Program-made: the position numbers and the translations under genes
Part shown: positions 46,813-54,868 of the stretch, piece by piece
Layout: each line of letters opens with the position of its first letter
How positions within the stretch are numbered: the first letter of the stretch is position 1
Source: Streptomyces sp. NBC_01497
Lineage (GTDB): Bacteria > Actinomycetota > Actinomycetes > Streptomycetales > Streptomycetaceae
DNA length: 64,000 bases
NCBI RefSeq assembly: GCF_036250695.1
Contig: NZ_CP109427.1
Coordinates: 8,122,001 to 8,186,000, forward strand
Direction: 5' to 3'
Notes under the pieces: model-generated
Told to the model about the DNA's origin: nothing
Databases searched by the model: none
Seen by the model: only the letters and a program-made list of their open reading frames with translations

Positions 46813-47574
46813 ATGACCGCTGATCGACATGCTCAGGGGACGCCCGGCGAGTCCGTCATCGCCGGCCAGACCGTCGTGGTGATCGGCGCCAGCGCGGGCA
46901 TCGGACGGGAGACGGCACGGCAGGTACGGGCCGGGGGCGGGCGAGTCGTGCTGGTCGGCCGTAATCCGGAGCGGCTTCAGGAGGCGGCACGCGAACTGGA
47001 ACCGGTCAGTACGGCCGCGTTCGACGCGAGTGACACGGACCGGCTGACGCGTTTCTTCCAGGATCTGCCCGGCCCGGTCGACCACGTTCTGCTCACCGCG
47101 GGGAGCCCGGCGTACATGCCACTGGACGGCATGAACATAGCCGACGCGAGCAACGCGATGGCCGAGCGCATGGCGATGACGCTCGGGGTGGCCCTCGGCA
47201 GTCGCGACAAGGTGAGGGCCGGAGGCACCCTGCTCTTCCTCGGCGGCACCGGAGGCCGCCGGCCCGGTGTCGGCATGTCCGTCATGACCGCCATGACCGC
47301 GGCCCTGCCCGCGCTGACCGCCAACTTGGCCTTGGAACTCGCGCCGATCCGGGCGAACCTCATCGCCGCCGGATTCGTTGACACCCCGCTGTCCGCCTCG
47401 CTGCTCGGTGACCAGTTGGAAGCGCGGCGGGAGGAGCTGCGCAGGACGCTTCCCATTCGCCGGGTCGTCGGCCCGGAGGACGTCGCCTCACTGGCCGTGC
47501 ACATCATGGGTAACGAGGCGCTCACCGGCGCGACCTTCGACGTCGACGGCGGACAGCAGCTTATCGCCCGCTGA
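46813..47574 (+). CDS. SDR-family protein lacking the catalytic Tyr-Lys pair
   Basis: A 253-residue short-chain dehydrogenase/reductase fold. The NAD(P)-binding loop is VVVIGASAGIGRETA (about 22-36). ANLIAAGFVDTPL is the substrate-loop end common to FabG-like SDRs. At the position of the YxxxK motif the sequence reads GVGMSVMTAMTAALPA, so both Tyr and Lys are absent while the following helix (LTANLALELAP) aligns well. It is therefore probably not a classical reductase and may bind NAD(P)H as a sensor or use a different chemistry. ATG 46813; monocistronic. Confidence 0.78.
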   Translation: MTADRHAQGTPGESVIAGQTVVVIGASAGIGRETARQVRAGGGRVVLVGRNPERLQEAARELEPVSTAAFDASDTDRLTRFFQDLPGPVDHVLLTAGSPAYMPLDGMNIADASNAMAERMAMTLGVALGSRDKVRAGGTLLFLGGTGGRRPGVGMSVMTAMTAALPALTANLALELAPIRANLIAAGFVDTPLSASLLGDQLEARREELRRTLPIRRVVGPEDVASLAVHIMGNEALTGATFDVDGGQQLIAR

Positions 47575-47908
47575 GCACGTCCGGGGGTGACGCGGCGGGG
47601 CCCCACCGCCCGTCCTGCGGCACCTTTGCCCGACCGGGCGCCAGAGCGTGGAGCGCGCTCGGCACGGTGTCCCCGCGAGCGCGAGGCTGGACCCGGGACC
47701 TCCGCCCGGGATCAGGGGCCGTCGGCATGTCCGGACCCGTGTGATCCGGGGATCGAGTCGGATGCGCGCACTTCGCACAAGTGAGACGCTGTGTGAATTG
47801 GCCGGCCATGGGCCCGGCCCGCCACGGCGACCACTGTGTGGAGCCGGAGTTCCTCGCACGGTGACACGGTGGTCCGACAACAGAGTCAGCCGACGTGGAA
47901 GAACCCCC
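47575..47908. other. Intergenic region without visible genes
   Basis: Nothing with coding character, and no notable repeat. Confidence 0.4.
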
Positions 47909-48445
47909 ATGACGAAGGTTCGCTCCGACCTCCTTCTCGCACCATCCGCCATCACGTCGCGGATCAACGCGCCTGCGGAGAAGGTCGATATCGCGAAATG
48001 GCTGCTGGCGATGCCCGATGCGGAATACCAGCGCGCTCCGGGAGACCACATTTAAGCGGGCCACACCACGACGGACGACGGTCGGCCCATGTCCGTCAAC
48101 GTGGACCAGATCGGAGAAGCGCTCCTCGTCGAACACTATGTCGGTGACGTCACGGACACGCTCCACCGCACGATGGTGTCGACCTCCGACCTGTTCACCG
48201 GCGACGGCCGCAGCAAGATCCAGGTGATCCGGGAGCTGACGGCGGAGCCGATGGTGACGGTCTCGAGTTCACCAACGAGGTGACCGTGCACCCGACCGAT
48301 GAGTTCCTGGAATTCATTGACAAGTCCGGTGTCACGTTCGAGCAGGCGTCAGAGGAGCACAAGACCGCCTCGACGGCGCACAATAAACTCGGAAACTCCG
48401 AATTTCGCGAAGAGCATCGAGCGTGAAGCTCTGGCGAACGCGTAG
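47909..48445 (+). pseudogene. Conserved hypothetical gene broken by a stop and two frameshifts
   Basis: From ATG 47909 the frame reads MTKVRSDLLLAPSAITSRIN and AMPDAEYQRAPGDHI, then an in-frame TAA at 48053-48055. The same frame continues as AGHTTTDDGRPMSVNVDQIG up to LTAEP. One missing base near 48248 shifts to DGDGLEFTNEVTVHPTDEFL and on to HNKL. One extra G near 48396 shifts again to ETPNFAKSIEREALANA and a TAG at 48443-48445. Joined, these give a smooth protein of about 178 residues with no internal break in character, so three separate lesions are the best explanation. I do not recognise the family; the DEFLEFIDKSGVTFEQ region suggests a small soluble helical protein. Confidence 0.75.
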
Positions 48446-48678
48446 GACCATCGAACACCGGGGGCGTGCGTACGGCGGGAGCACCTGGGATGGACGAGCG
48501 TGCGCGGATCGATCTCAGGCGCCTGCCCTCACGCCCAGGAGGCACTGGCGCGTACGACGCCGACCGGCCGGGCCGTGATGGGTTCCGACGCAGCCGCTGT
48601 CGCGGAGGTGGCAAGTCCTTTCTCGCGGCGCCCGGGCCGAGGCCCCGGCGCGGACGTCCCGTTTCGGTGGCGGCGGGT

Positions 48679-50982
48679 TCACGGTGCCTCCGTCGCGGCT
48701 TCCGTCGGCAACTCGGCCCATACGGTCTTACCCTGCGGGTGATAGCGGGTGCCCCACTGGTCGGCGAGGGTCGCCATGATGAACAGCCCGCGACCGGTCT
48801 CATCGATGGTACGGGCGTGCTGCACATGCGGAGCGCTGGCAGCGGCGTCACTGACCTCGCAGGTCAGCATCTTCCCGAGGATCAGGCGCAGCCGCAGGGG
48901 CGGAGCGCCGTGGCGGACGGCGTTGCCGACGAGCTCACTGACGATGAGTTCGCCGGTGAACGCCGTCTCCTCGTCCACCCCCCACAGCTCCAGTTGCCGG
49001 CGTGCCGCCTCCCGGGCGATCGGTGCGGCCTCGGGATCCGCGGGCAGGCCGCGTGTCAGAACACGTTCGCCGGACAGCGCTCGCGTCCGCGCGAGGAGCA
49101 TCAGCGGCTCGCCGCTGCCGTCGCCGACGCTGAGCTCGGTGGCGATCCTGTTCCGCAGATCCTGCAACGACCCCGTGCCGACGGCGTCGAGGAGCGGGCG
49201 CAACGGGGCGGACGGCGCCAGCACCTCGCGGGCGACGACCGCGGTGCCCATCGCGAGGACGGTTCCTTCCGGCAGCTCGACGGTTGTCGCGGGGAACGGG
49301 GCGTTGCCCGGTTCGGCCAGCATGGGCCCCAGGGGGACGGGCAGGTTGACGGAGGTGCCGTCGGGAAAGACCGCCACCGGCCCGGCGCCGCCGGCGCAGG
49401 CGACGGTACAGGTGAGATCGACCGGGTCGTAGATCGCGATGGCGCAACTGGCGGTCAGCGGCTGGTGGTCGGGGAGATCCGACGGCGCATACCCGGCGGC
49501 GAGGCGGTTCGCGGTGTCGTTGAGGCGGGCCAGCAACTCGTCGGGCTGCAGTTCCATGGCGGCGAGGGTGTGGATGGCCGTGCGCAGGAGCCCCATGGTG
49601 ATGGCCGTGGTGATGCCCTTCCCCGTCACGTCGCCGAGGACAAGCGCGGTGCGCGCGCCGGGCAGGGGGATCGCGTCGAACCAGCCGCCGCCGCCCTCGG
49701 GGTTCGGAAGGCGGAGCCGGGAGATCTCCAGGCTGGGCTGCGTGGCAGGTTCCTGGGGGAGCAGCCGGTGCTGCACGGTCTGCGCCACGACCCACTCGCG
49801 CATGTACCGGGTCACACTGTCGATGCAGAGCGCGGCGTGCGCGCACACGCCGGCCGCCACCGTGAGGTCGTCCTTCTCGAAGGCATCCATGCGCTGGTCG
49901 CGGTAGAAGCTCACCACACCGAGTGCCAGTCCGTGCACGACCAGCGGAGCGACGATCAGGGAGTGCGCACCGCATCTCCTGATGATCTCGGCTCGGCTCG
50001 GATCGGCCTCCAGCCACGGGGTGTCGTCCTCGATGGTGAGCAGGCGCGGCTGGAGATCGGCCAGGACGTGCGAGAAGGGGGTACCGGCCGGCATGGGGCG
50101 CACCTCGCCGACCGGGTAGGCGGGTTCGGGCCCCTCGAAGGCGGCCCTGCGCAGGCGGACGTCCTCCGCGACGGGCACAGGAGGCGGCCCCTCCCCGCGC
50201 ACGACATTCTCGATCACCTCGACCACGGCCGTACACGCGAAGGCGGGAACCACCGTTGCCACCACCTCCCGGCACACGGCACCCAGGTTCGCCCCCTGGC
50301 CCACCCGCGCGCGGACGGCGTCCAGGAGGGCCAGCCGGTCCTGTGCCTTCTCCCGCTCGGTGACGTCGACCTCGGAGGCCACCAGCCCGAGCACGTCGCC
50401 GTCGGGGCCCTCCAGACGGAAGTAGGAGACGGAGTGGGTCCGGCGTCCGGGTTTGCCCGGTACCCGCACGCCCCGGACGAGCCGGTTCAGCACGGGCTCC
50501 CCGTTCTCCAGCACCCCGCGTGCGACGGTGGTCTCCTCCTCGGAGCCCGCGCGCTCGAACGCCTCGGTGAAACGCCTGCCCATCAGGTGCTCCACCGACC
50601 CGTCGGGCTGCCCCCGGCGGCCCGTACCCGGACCGACGACGCACAGCCGGCCGTCGAGGACGTGCAGCCCCACCGGGGACGGCGCGAACAGGGCCCTCAG
50701 GATCGCCACGTCCCGCCCGGGAACGGTGTCCCCCGCCGCACGCACCTGCCACACCACGGAAGTGCCCCGCAGCATCGGCTTGACCAGCACCGGTGTGGCT
50801 CCCGGAAGCTCTTCCCGCTGCAGTTCGTCGTCAGCGGCGACCTCCGGCAGGAGCGCGGTCACCTCCATGCCGACGGCCTCCTCGGCGGACCAGCCGAGCA
50901 GTTCCTCGGCCGGACGCCCCCATTCGAGCACCCGGCCGGCCTCGTCAACGAGTACCAGGACGTCACCGCTGGGCATGCGCAT
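48679..50982 (-). CDS. Multi-sensor SpoIIE-type regulator with degraded phosphatase domain and HATPase kinase domain
   Basis: A 767-residue cytoplasmic regulator. It has an N-terminal PAS (about 1-60), a second PAS (about 90-205; GLHVLDGRLCVVGPG), a GAF domain (about 215-385), a PP2C/SpoIIE domain (about 395-630) and an RsbW-like HATPase_c anti-sigma domain (about 640-765; ELVGNAVRHG, DETGRGLFIM). In the PP2C domain the usual GGDWYD is GGGWFD (near 430), the AGHPP block is AGGAGP, and the final DDxALL is GEPLMLL, so key metal ligands are lost. It probably senses a signal and controls an anti-sigma/anti-anti-sigma switch through its kinase part rather than dephosphorylation. GGAGG precedes the start. 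Confidence 0.85.
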   Translation of the reverse strand: MRMPSGDVLVLVDEAGRVLEWGRPAEELLGWSAEEAVGMEVTALLPEVAADDELQREELPGATPVLVKPMLRGTSVVWQVRAAGDTVPGRDVAILRALFAPSPVGLHVLDGRLCVVGPGTGRRGQPDGSVEHLMGRRFTEAFERAGSEEETTVARGVLENGEPVLNRLVRGVRVPGKPGRRTHSVSYFRLEGPDGDVLGLVASEVDVTEREKAQDRLALLDAVRARVGQGANLGAVCREVVATVVPAFACTAVVEVIENVVRGEGPPPVPVAEDVRLRRAAFEGPEPAYPVGEVRPMPAGTPFSHVLADLQPRLLTIEDDTPWLEADPSRAEIIRRCGAHSLIVAPLVVHGLALGVVSFYRDQRMDAFEKDDLTVAAGVCAHAALCIDSVTRYMREWVVAQTVQHRLLPQEPATQPSLEISRLRLPNPEGGGGWFDAIPLPGARTALVLGDVTGKGITTAITMGLLRTAIHTLAAMELQPDELLARLNDTANRLAAGYAPSDLPDHQPLTASCAIAIYDPVDLTCTVACAGGAGPVAVFPDGTSVNLPVPLGPMLAEPGNAPFPATTVELPEGTVLAMGTAVVAREVLAPSAPLRPLLDAVGTGSLQDLRNRIATELSVGDGSGEPLMLLARTRALSGERVLTRGLPADPEAAPIAREAARRQLELWGVDEETAFTGELIVSELVGNAVRHGAPPLRLRLILGKMLTCEVSDAAASAPHVQHARTIDETGRGLFIMATLADQWGTRYHPQGKTVWAELPTEAATEAP

Positions 50983-51217
50983 GCACCTCCGCCTCCATCC
51001 CTGCCCGCACCCCGCCGACGGCAGGCCCGCGCACCGGACACCTGCACCGATCGGCTCAGCCCGGCGCCTCCGGGGAGGAGGCCTTGGTGGCCCTGGCCGA
51101 CGCTCTCAGCGGTGTGGGCGTTCGCCGGTCGTCGCCCCCACGCCGCGCGAGCATCGCCCGTCGCGGGTTTTGTCCCGGAAGGGGCGCCCAGGCGCGGCCG
51201 CGCGGGGTGGTGGGCGG

Positions 51218-51817
51218 TCAGGCGGACAGCCAGTTCCGCCAGTGGGGTTCGATCAGGGCGGCGATCTCGTCGTAGCCGCCCGCGGCCGGATGTGCGCCGT
51301 CGCCGGTACGTACCTCGCGCGTCCAGACCGCGCTGTCGCGCAGGGGCTGGTGTACCGGCACGTACGGGACGGACGCGTCGAGGCAGATGCGGGCGAACCG
51401 TTCGTCGAGCAGCGCCGTGCGGGAGTTCTGCTCGCCGTCGTCGACGGGCGGCGGGGCCACCACCAGGACGGGCCAGTCCCGGTCGGCCGCCCGAGCGAGC
51501 ATCCGGGACAGGTTGGCCGACGACACATCGGGTGCCACGCGCGGGCGGCCCCCCTCGTGGGTGGTGTCGTTGACGCCGAAGGACAGGACGACCCTCAGGT
51601 CGGTGCCGCCCAGCAGCCGCGGACCGCACTCGTTCTCCCAGCGGGCGACGATGTCGCGGGAGGTCTCGTGCCGCACACCGAGGTTGTACCCGGTGAGGGG
51701 CCGACCGTCGGCGAGGGCACGCACGGCCAGGCGTCCTGCCCAGCCGAGGAACCGGGGGTCGCCGACGCCGGCGACGAAGGAGTCCCCGACGAAGCAGACG
51801 CGCAGGTCACGGATCAT
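51218..51817 (-). CDS. SGNH/GDSL-family esterase
   Basis: A 199-residue hydrolase. Block I is RVCFVGDSFVAGVGDP (Ser in GDS near residue 12), block III FGVNDTT, and block V DGAHPAAGGYDEIA holds the Asp-His pair of the SGNH fold. No signal peptide is seen, so it should act in the cytoplasm on an acyl ester such as an acylated sugar or thioester. Start ATG 51817 gives the first strand immediately, as in relatives. It lies upstream of, and not overlapping, the SpoIIE-like gene on the same strand. Confidence 0.82.
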   Translation of the reverse strand: MIRDLRVCFVGDSFVAGVGDPRFLGWAGRLAVRALADGRPLTGYNLGVRHETSRDIVARWENECGPRLLGGTDLRVVLSFGVNDTTHEGGRPRVAPDVSSANLSRMLARAADRDWPVLVVAPPPVDDGEQNSRTALLDERFARICLDASVPYVPVHQPLRDSAVWTREVRTGDGAHPAAGGYDEIAALIEPHWRNWLSA

Positions 51818-51972
51818 GGCTTGATCTTCGCACTGTTTTCGGGGCGGGCGCGGCCGGCCGCACCTCGGGGGATCGCGCGAGGCCACCACGGGGCCGCCCC
51901 GCGCGAAGGGAGCGTGACACGTGGATACGAGGACGTGCCGGGGGGATCGCCTGGGCCGCCGTCACCGGGACG

Positions 51973-52623
51973 TCACCGGCGGCGGCCGTCCGGGATGGCG
52001 TCTTCGAGGTCGTCGATGCTTCCCGACATGATGGTCCGCACATGTGCGGTGATGTGCTCCGCCGGCCAGTCCCACCAGGCCACGGCGAGGAGGCGGGCGA
52101 TGTCCTCGTCGCTGTGGCGGGTGCGGATGAGGCGGGCCGGGTTCCCGCCGACGATCGCGTAGTCGGGCACGTCCGAGGTCACCACCGCACCGGCGCCGAC
52201 GATCGCGCCGTGTCCGATGCGTACTCCGGGCATCACGGTCGTCCCGTACCCCAGCCAGACATCGTTTCCGACGACGGTGTCACCGCGGTTCGGCAGGCCC
52301 GTGAGCAGGTCGACATGCTCGGCCCAGGAGCCGCCCATCGTCGGGAAGGGGAACGTCGACGGGCCGTCCATGCGGTGGTTGGCACCGTTCATGAGGAAGC
52401 GCACCCCTGTGCCGAGGGCGCAGAACGCGCCGATGACCAGTTTTTCCGGCCCGTAGTGATAGAGCACGTTGCGCGTCTCGAACGCGGTCGGGTCGTCCGG
52501 GTCGTCGTAGTAGGAGTACGCCCCGACCTCGATCAACGGGGACGTGACCAGCGGCCTGAGCAGCACCACCCGGGTCTGTTCCGGCATCGGATGAACCACG
52601 GTCGGGTCGGCGGGAAGTGGCAT
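51973..52623 (-). CDS. Hexapeptide-repeat xenobiotic acetyltransferase, Vat/CatB-like
   Basis: A 216-residue left-handed beta-helix O-acetyltransferase of the xenobiotic acetyltransferase group. FLMNGANHRMDGPSTFPF carries the catalytic His conserved in Vat and CatB enzymes; VWLGYGTTVMPGVRIGHGAI is the hexapeptide repeat region, with GAGAVVTSDVPDYAIVGGNP forming the acetyl-CoA-binding coil. Such enzymes acetylate streptogramin A or chloramphenicol hydroxyls; environmental members may modify other natural products. No self-resistance cluster is nearby, so its antibiotic role is unproven. GAGGAA is nine bases upstream of ATG. Confidence 0.83.
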   Translation of the reverse strand: MPLPADPTVVHPMPEQTRVVLLRPLVTSPLIEVGAYSYYDDPDDPTAFETRNVLYHYGPEKLVIGAFCALGTGVRFLMNGANHRMDGPSTFPFPTMGGSWAEHVDLLTGLPNRGDTVVGNDVWLGYGTTVMPGVRIGHGAIVGAGAVVTSDVPDYAIVGGNPARLIRTRHSDEDIARLLAVAWWDWPAEHITAHVRTIMSGSIDDLEDAIPDGRRR

Positions 52624-52845
52624 GGCGAGCGATTCCTCGGGGTTGCGTGTCAGTGACGGGTCCTATGATCCCGGCACCGCACCCGGGGGAACGCCGGTTT
52701 ATCCGGGCGTGGTCGATCGTGTGGGCCTCGTTGTCCGCCGGCGCCCGTCGTTGTCCGGGAAGCCGGATGCCGGCCCGTGTGTGCCGGCCGCTGGGATCCG
52801 TCGGTTGCGAAGTCGGGTCAGGCCGGGCCACGTTACGGCACGGAT

Positions 52846-53577
52846 CTATCCCTGGGCGGTCGGGCGAACGACGATGTCACCGACGTCGACACCGTCCGGC
52901 TGCTCGATGGCGAAGGCGATGGCGCGGGCCACGGCGTCCGGCGCAAGCGCGGTTTCCATCATCTTGTCGATCTGGCCCTTCACCGCCGGGTCCATGCGCT
53001 CTGCGAAGTCGGTGCGGACCGCGCCGGGGGAGACGACGGTCACACGCAGGCTGTCGCCGGCCTCCTGGCGCAGGCCCTCGGAGATGGTGCGTACGGCGTT
53101 CTTCGTGCCGGCGTACACCGACTGGAGGGGCACGATGCGCAGTCCGGCGGTGGACACGGTGTTCACGAAGTGCCCGAAACCCTGCTCCCGGAAGACGGGG
53201 AGGGCTGCGGCGATCCCGTACAGGACCCCTTTGAGGTTGACGTCGATCATCTCCTCCCAGTCCTCCACACGCAGGTCGTCCAGACGGGAGATCAGACCGA
53301 CCCCGGCATTGCTGACGAGGACGTCGAGCTTGCCGTAGTGATCGCGTGCCAGCTCGACCAGGCCGGAAAGGTCCTCGCGTCGCGTCACGTCCGTGCGGGA
53401 CCAGACAGCATCACCCCCGGCCTTTTCGATCCGGGCGGCCAGGGCCGCAAGACGCTCAGGACGGCGTGCCCCGAGGACGGTCTTCGCGCCGCGCGCGGCG
53501 AGCAGCAGCGCGGTCGCCTCGCCGATGCCGCTGCTCGCACCCGTGATCGCCACGACTTTGCCTTCGATTCCCGACAT
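52846..53577 (-). CDS. Classical SDR oxidoreductase
   Basis: A 243-residue NAD(P)-dependent reductase. GASSGIGEA binds the cofactor, NAGVG follows at the structural motif, and YAGTKNA provides the catalytic Tyr and Lys (about 150). Divergent from a TetR gene across two tandem operators, so it is almost certainly that regulator's target. It probably detoxifies or reduces a carbonyl compound that is also the TetR ligand. Length and motifs are those of clavulanate-dehydrogenase-like/YdfG-type SDRs. Confidence 0.88.
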   Translation of the reverse strand: MSGIEGKVVAITGASSGIGEATALLLAARGAKTVLGARRPERLAALAARIEKAGGDAVWSRTDVTRREDLSGLVELARDHYGKLDVLVSNAGVGLISRLDDLRVEDWEEMIDVNLKGVLYGIAAALPVFREQGFGHFVNTVSTAGLRIVPLQSVYAGTKNAVRTISEGLRQEAGDSLRVTVVSPGAVRTDFAERMDPAVKGQIDKMMETALAPDAVARAIAFAIEQPDGVDVGDIVVRPTAQG

Positions 53578-53641
53578 GAGGGACCGGTCCTTCCAGGAGG
53601 TGAGTGGGGCGGGCCATGCCCCGGGCCGTGCCGTACAGTGA

Positions 53642-53661
53642 AAGCGGAGGCGCCGCCACTT
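53642..53661. promoter_or_regulatory. TetR operator 1
   Basis: AAGCGGAGGCGCCGCCACTT is a near-palindrome of the same sequence as operator 2. It sits 64 nt from the SDR start. The centre is 31 bp (three helix turns) from operator 2, so two dimers would bind the same face. Confidence 0.7.
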
Positions 53662-53670
53662 CGTCCCACA

Positions 53671-53694
53671 CTAAGTGGCGGCACCTCCACTTAG
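53671..53694. promoter_or_regulatory. TetR operator 2
   Basis: Core AAGTGGCGGCACCTCCACTT (53673-53692) with the symmetric extension CT...AG on both sides. It lies about 27 nt upstream of the TetR ATG, where binding would give autorepression. Confidence 0.75.
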
Positions 53695-53720
53695 CAAATG
53701 GACCCAGGGGAGAACCGCCG

Positions 53721-54311
53721 ATGGCCCGAGACGCAGGACGCCCGCTGAGGGCTGACGCACAGCGGAACCGGGACAAGATCCTGGCCGCGGCGGTGCGCGT
53801 GTTCACCGAGGAGGGGCTCGACGCGCACTTCGAGCGCATCGCCAGGGAAGCGGGCGTGGGAACCGGCACCCTGTATCGCAACTTCCCGACCCGGGAGGCG
53901 CTGATCGAGGCGGCGTACCGCAACGAAGTGGCCCGGCTGTGCGACGCCGTCCCCGGTCTTCTCGCGGCGATGCCGCCGTCCGAGGCCCTGCGGGCGTGGA
54001 CCCGCCGCTTCATCGACTACGCCACCGCCAAGTTCGGCATGGCCGACGCCCTGCGAGCCGTCGTCAGTTCGGGAACGAACCCCTACGCCGACAGTCACGA
54101 GATGATTCAGGCCGCCCTCTCCTCCCTCATGGAAGCCAATACCGCAGCCGGGACCATCCGGTCCGACATCAGCCCGACCGACATGTTCGCCGCCCTCGCC
54201 GGTATCGCCCTCACCTCCGCAAGGCCCGAACAGCGGGAGCGGGCCGAACGCCTCCTCGACCTCACCCTGGACGGGCTGAAGCCCGCGTCGCAGCGGCTCC
54301 CCGGAAACTGA
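53721..54311 (+). CDS. TetR/AcrR-family repressor
   Basis: A 196-residue regulator. The HTH is RIAREAGVGTGTLYRNFPTR (about 33-52), with the ligand-binding helical domain behind it. AGGGGAG precedes ATG 53721. Two matching 20-bp operators in the divergent promoter strongly suggest it controls itself and the SDR gene. The C-terminal domain resembles the SCO1712-like/TetR_C group; ligand unknown. Confidence 0.86.
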   Translation: MARDAGRPLRADAQRNRDKILAAAVRVFTEEGLDAHFERIAREAGVGTGTLYRNFPTREALIEAAYRNEVARLCDAVPGLLAAMPPSEALRAWTRRFIDYATAKFGMADALRAVVSSGTNPYADSHEMIQAALSSLMEANTAAGTIRSDISPTDMFAALAGIALTSARPEQRERAERLLDLTLDGLKPASQRLPGN

Positions 54312-54868
54312 CGGCGGACGCCCGGACATCATCGAAGCGCCGTTCAGGGCGTGTTCGGCGTCTCTTCGAGCCGACGCCCGTCGCGGAGCCGCTCCGGTGC
54401 CGGGTCCTGTCCGTGCACCGCCAGCGGCGTTCCAGGAGCTGCGGGCGTGGCCGGTCCGCGTGACAGCCTGACTGCTGACCGGCAGTCAGAGGGCGCTTGC
54501 CGGCTGCCGCTGGGACCGGCGACCAGCCTTCGGCGATGTCGCCCGCACCACGACCGGTTCGGGGCCCGAGGCCGCGTCACGGGGCCGGAACGTGTCCGTT
54601 CTCCCCGGGCGGCCTGGACTCGCCCGCCCGCCAACTGGCCCGCGAATCAACCGACATATCCCCTCCTGAGGGCGACGTGATCATCGCCGGGATCAGGCGG
54701 GGGCCTTCGTCGCACGGCGGTTCAGCCGAAACGGCGCCCAACGTTCGCCCTGATGTCGGTCCCTCGTGTCCATCCGGTCGCTCTCCGCGATTGTCATCAG
54801 TCATGCTCGCAGAGCCCGGCGGGATCCGTCCCCGGTGTGCTCGTCTCCCTACGTCCCTGTGAGGAATC
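54312..54868. other. Intergenic stretch with one perfect inverted repeat
   Basis: No gene seen. CTGACTGC-TGACCG-GCAGTCAG (54468-54489) is a perfect 8-bp inverted repeat that could be a regulator site or the terminator of the TetR gene. The last 100 bp before 54869 should hold the promoter of the glycosidase gene. Confidence 0.45.

Noticed and set aside
51973..52623. Antibiotic self-resistance cluster
   Set aside because: The acetyltransferase is isolated; no biosynthetic genes are in the neighbourhood.
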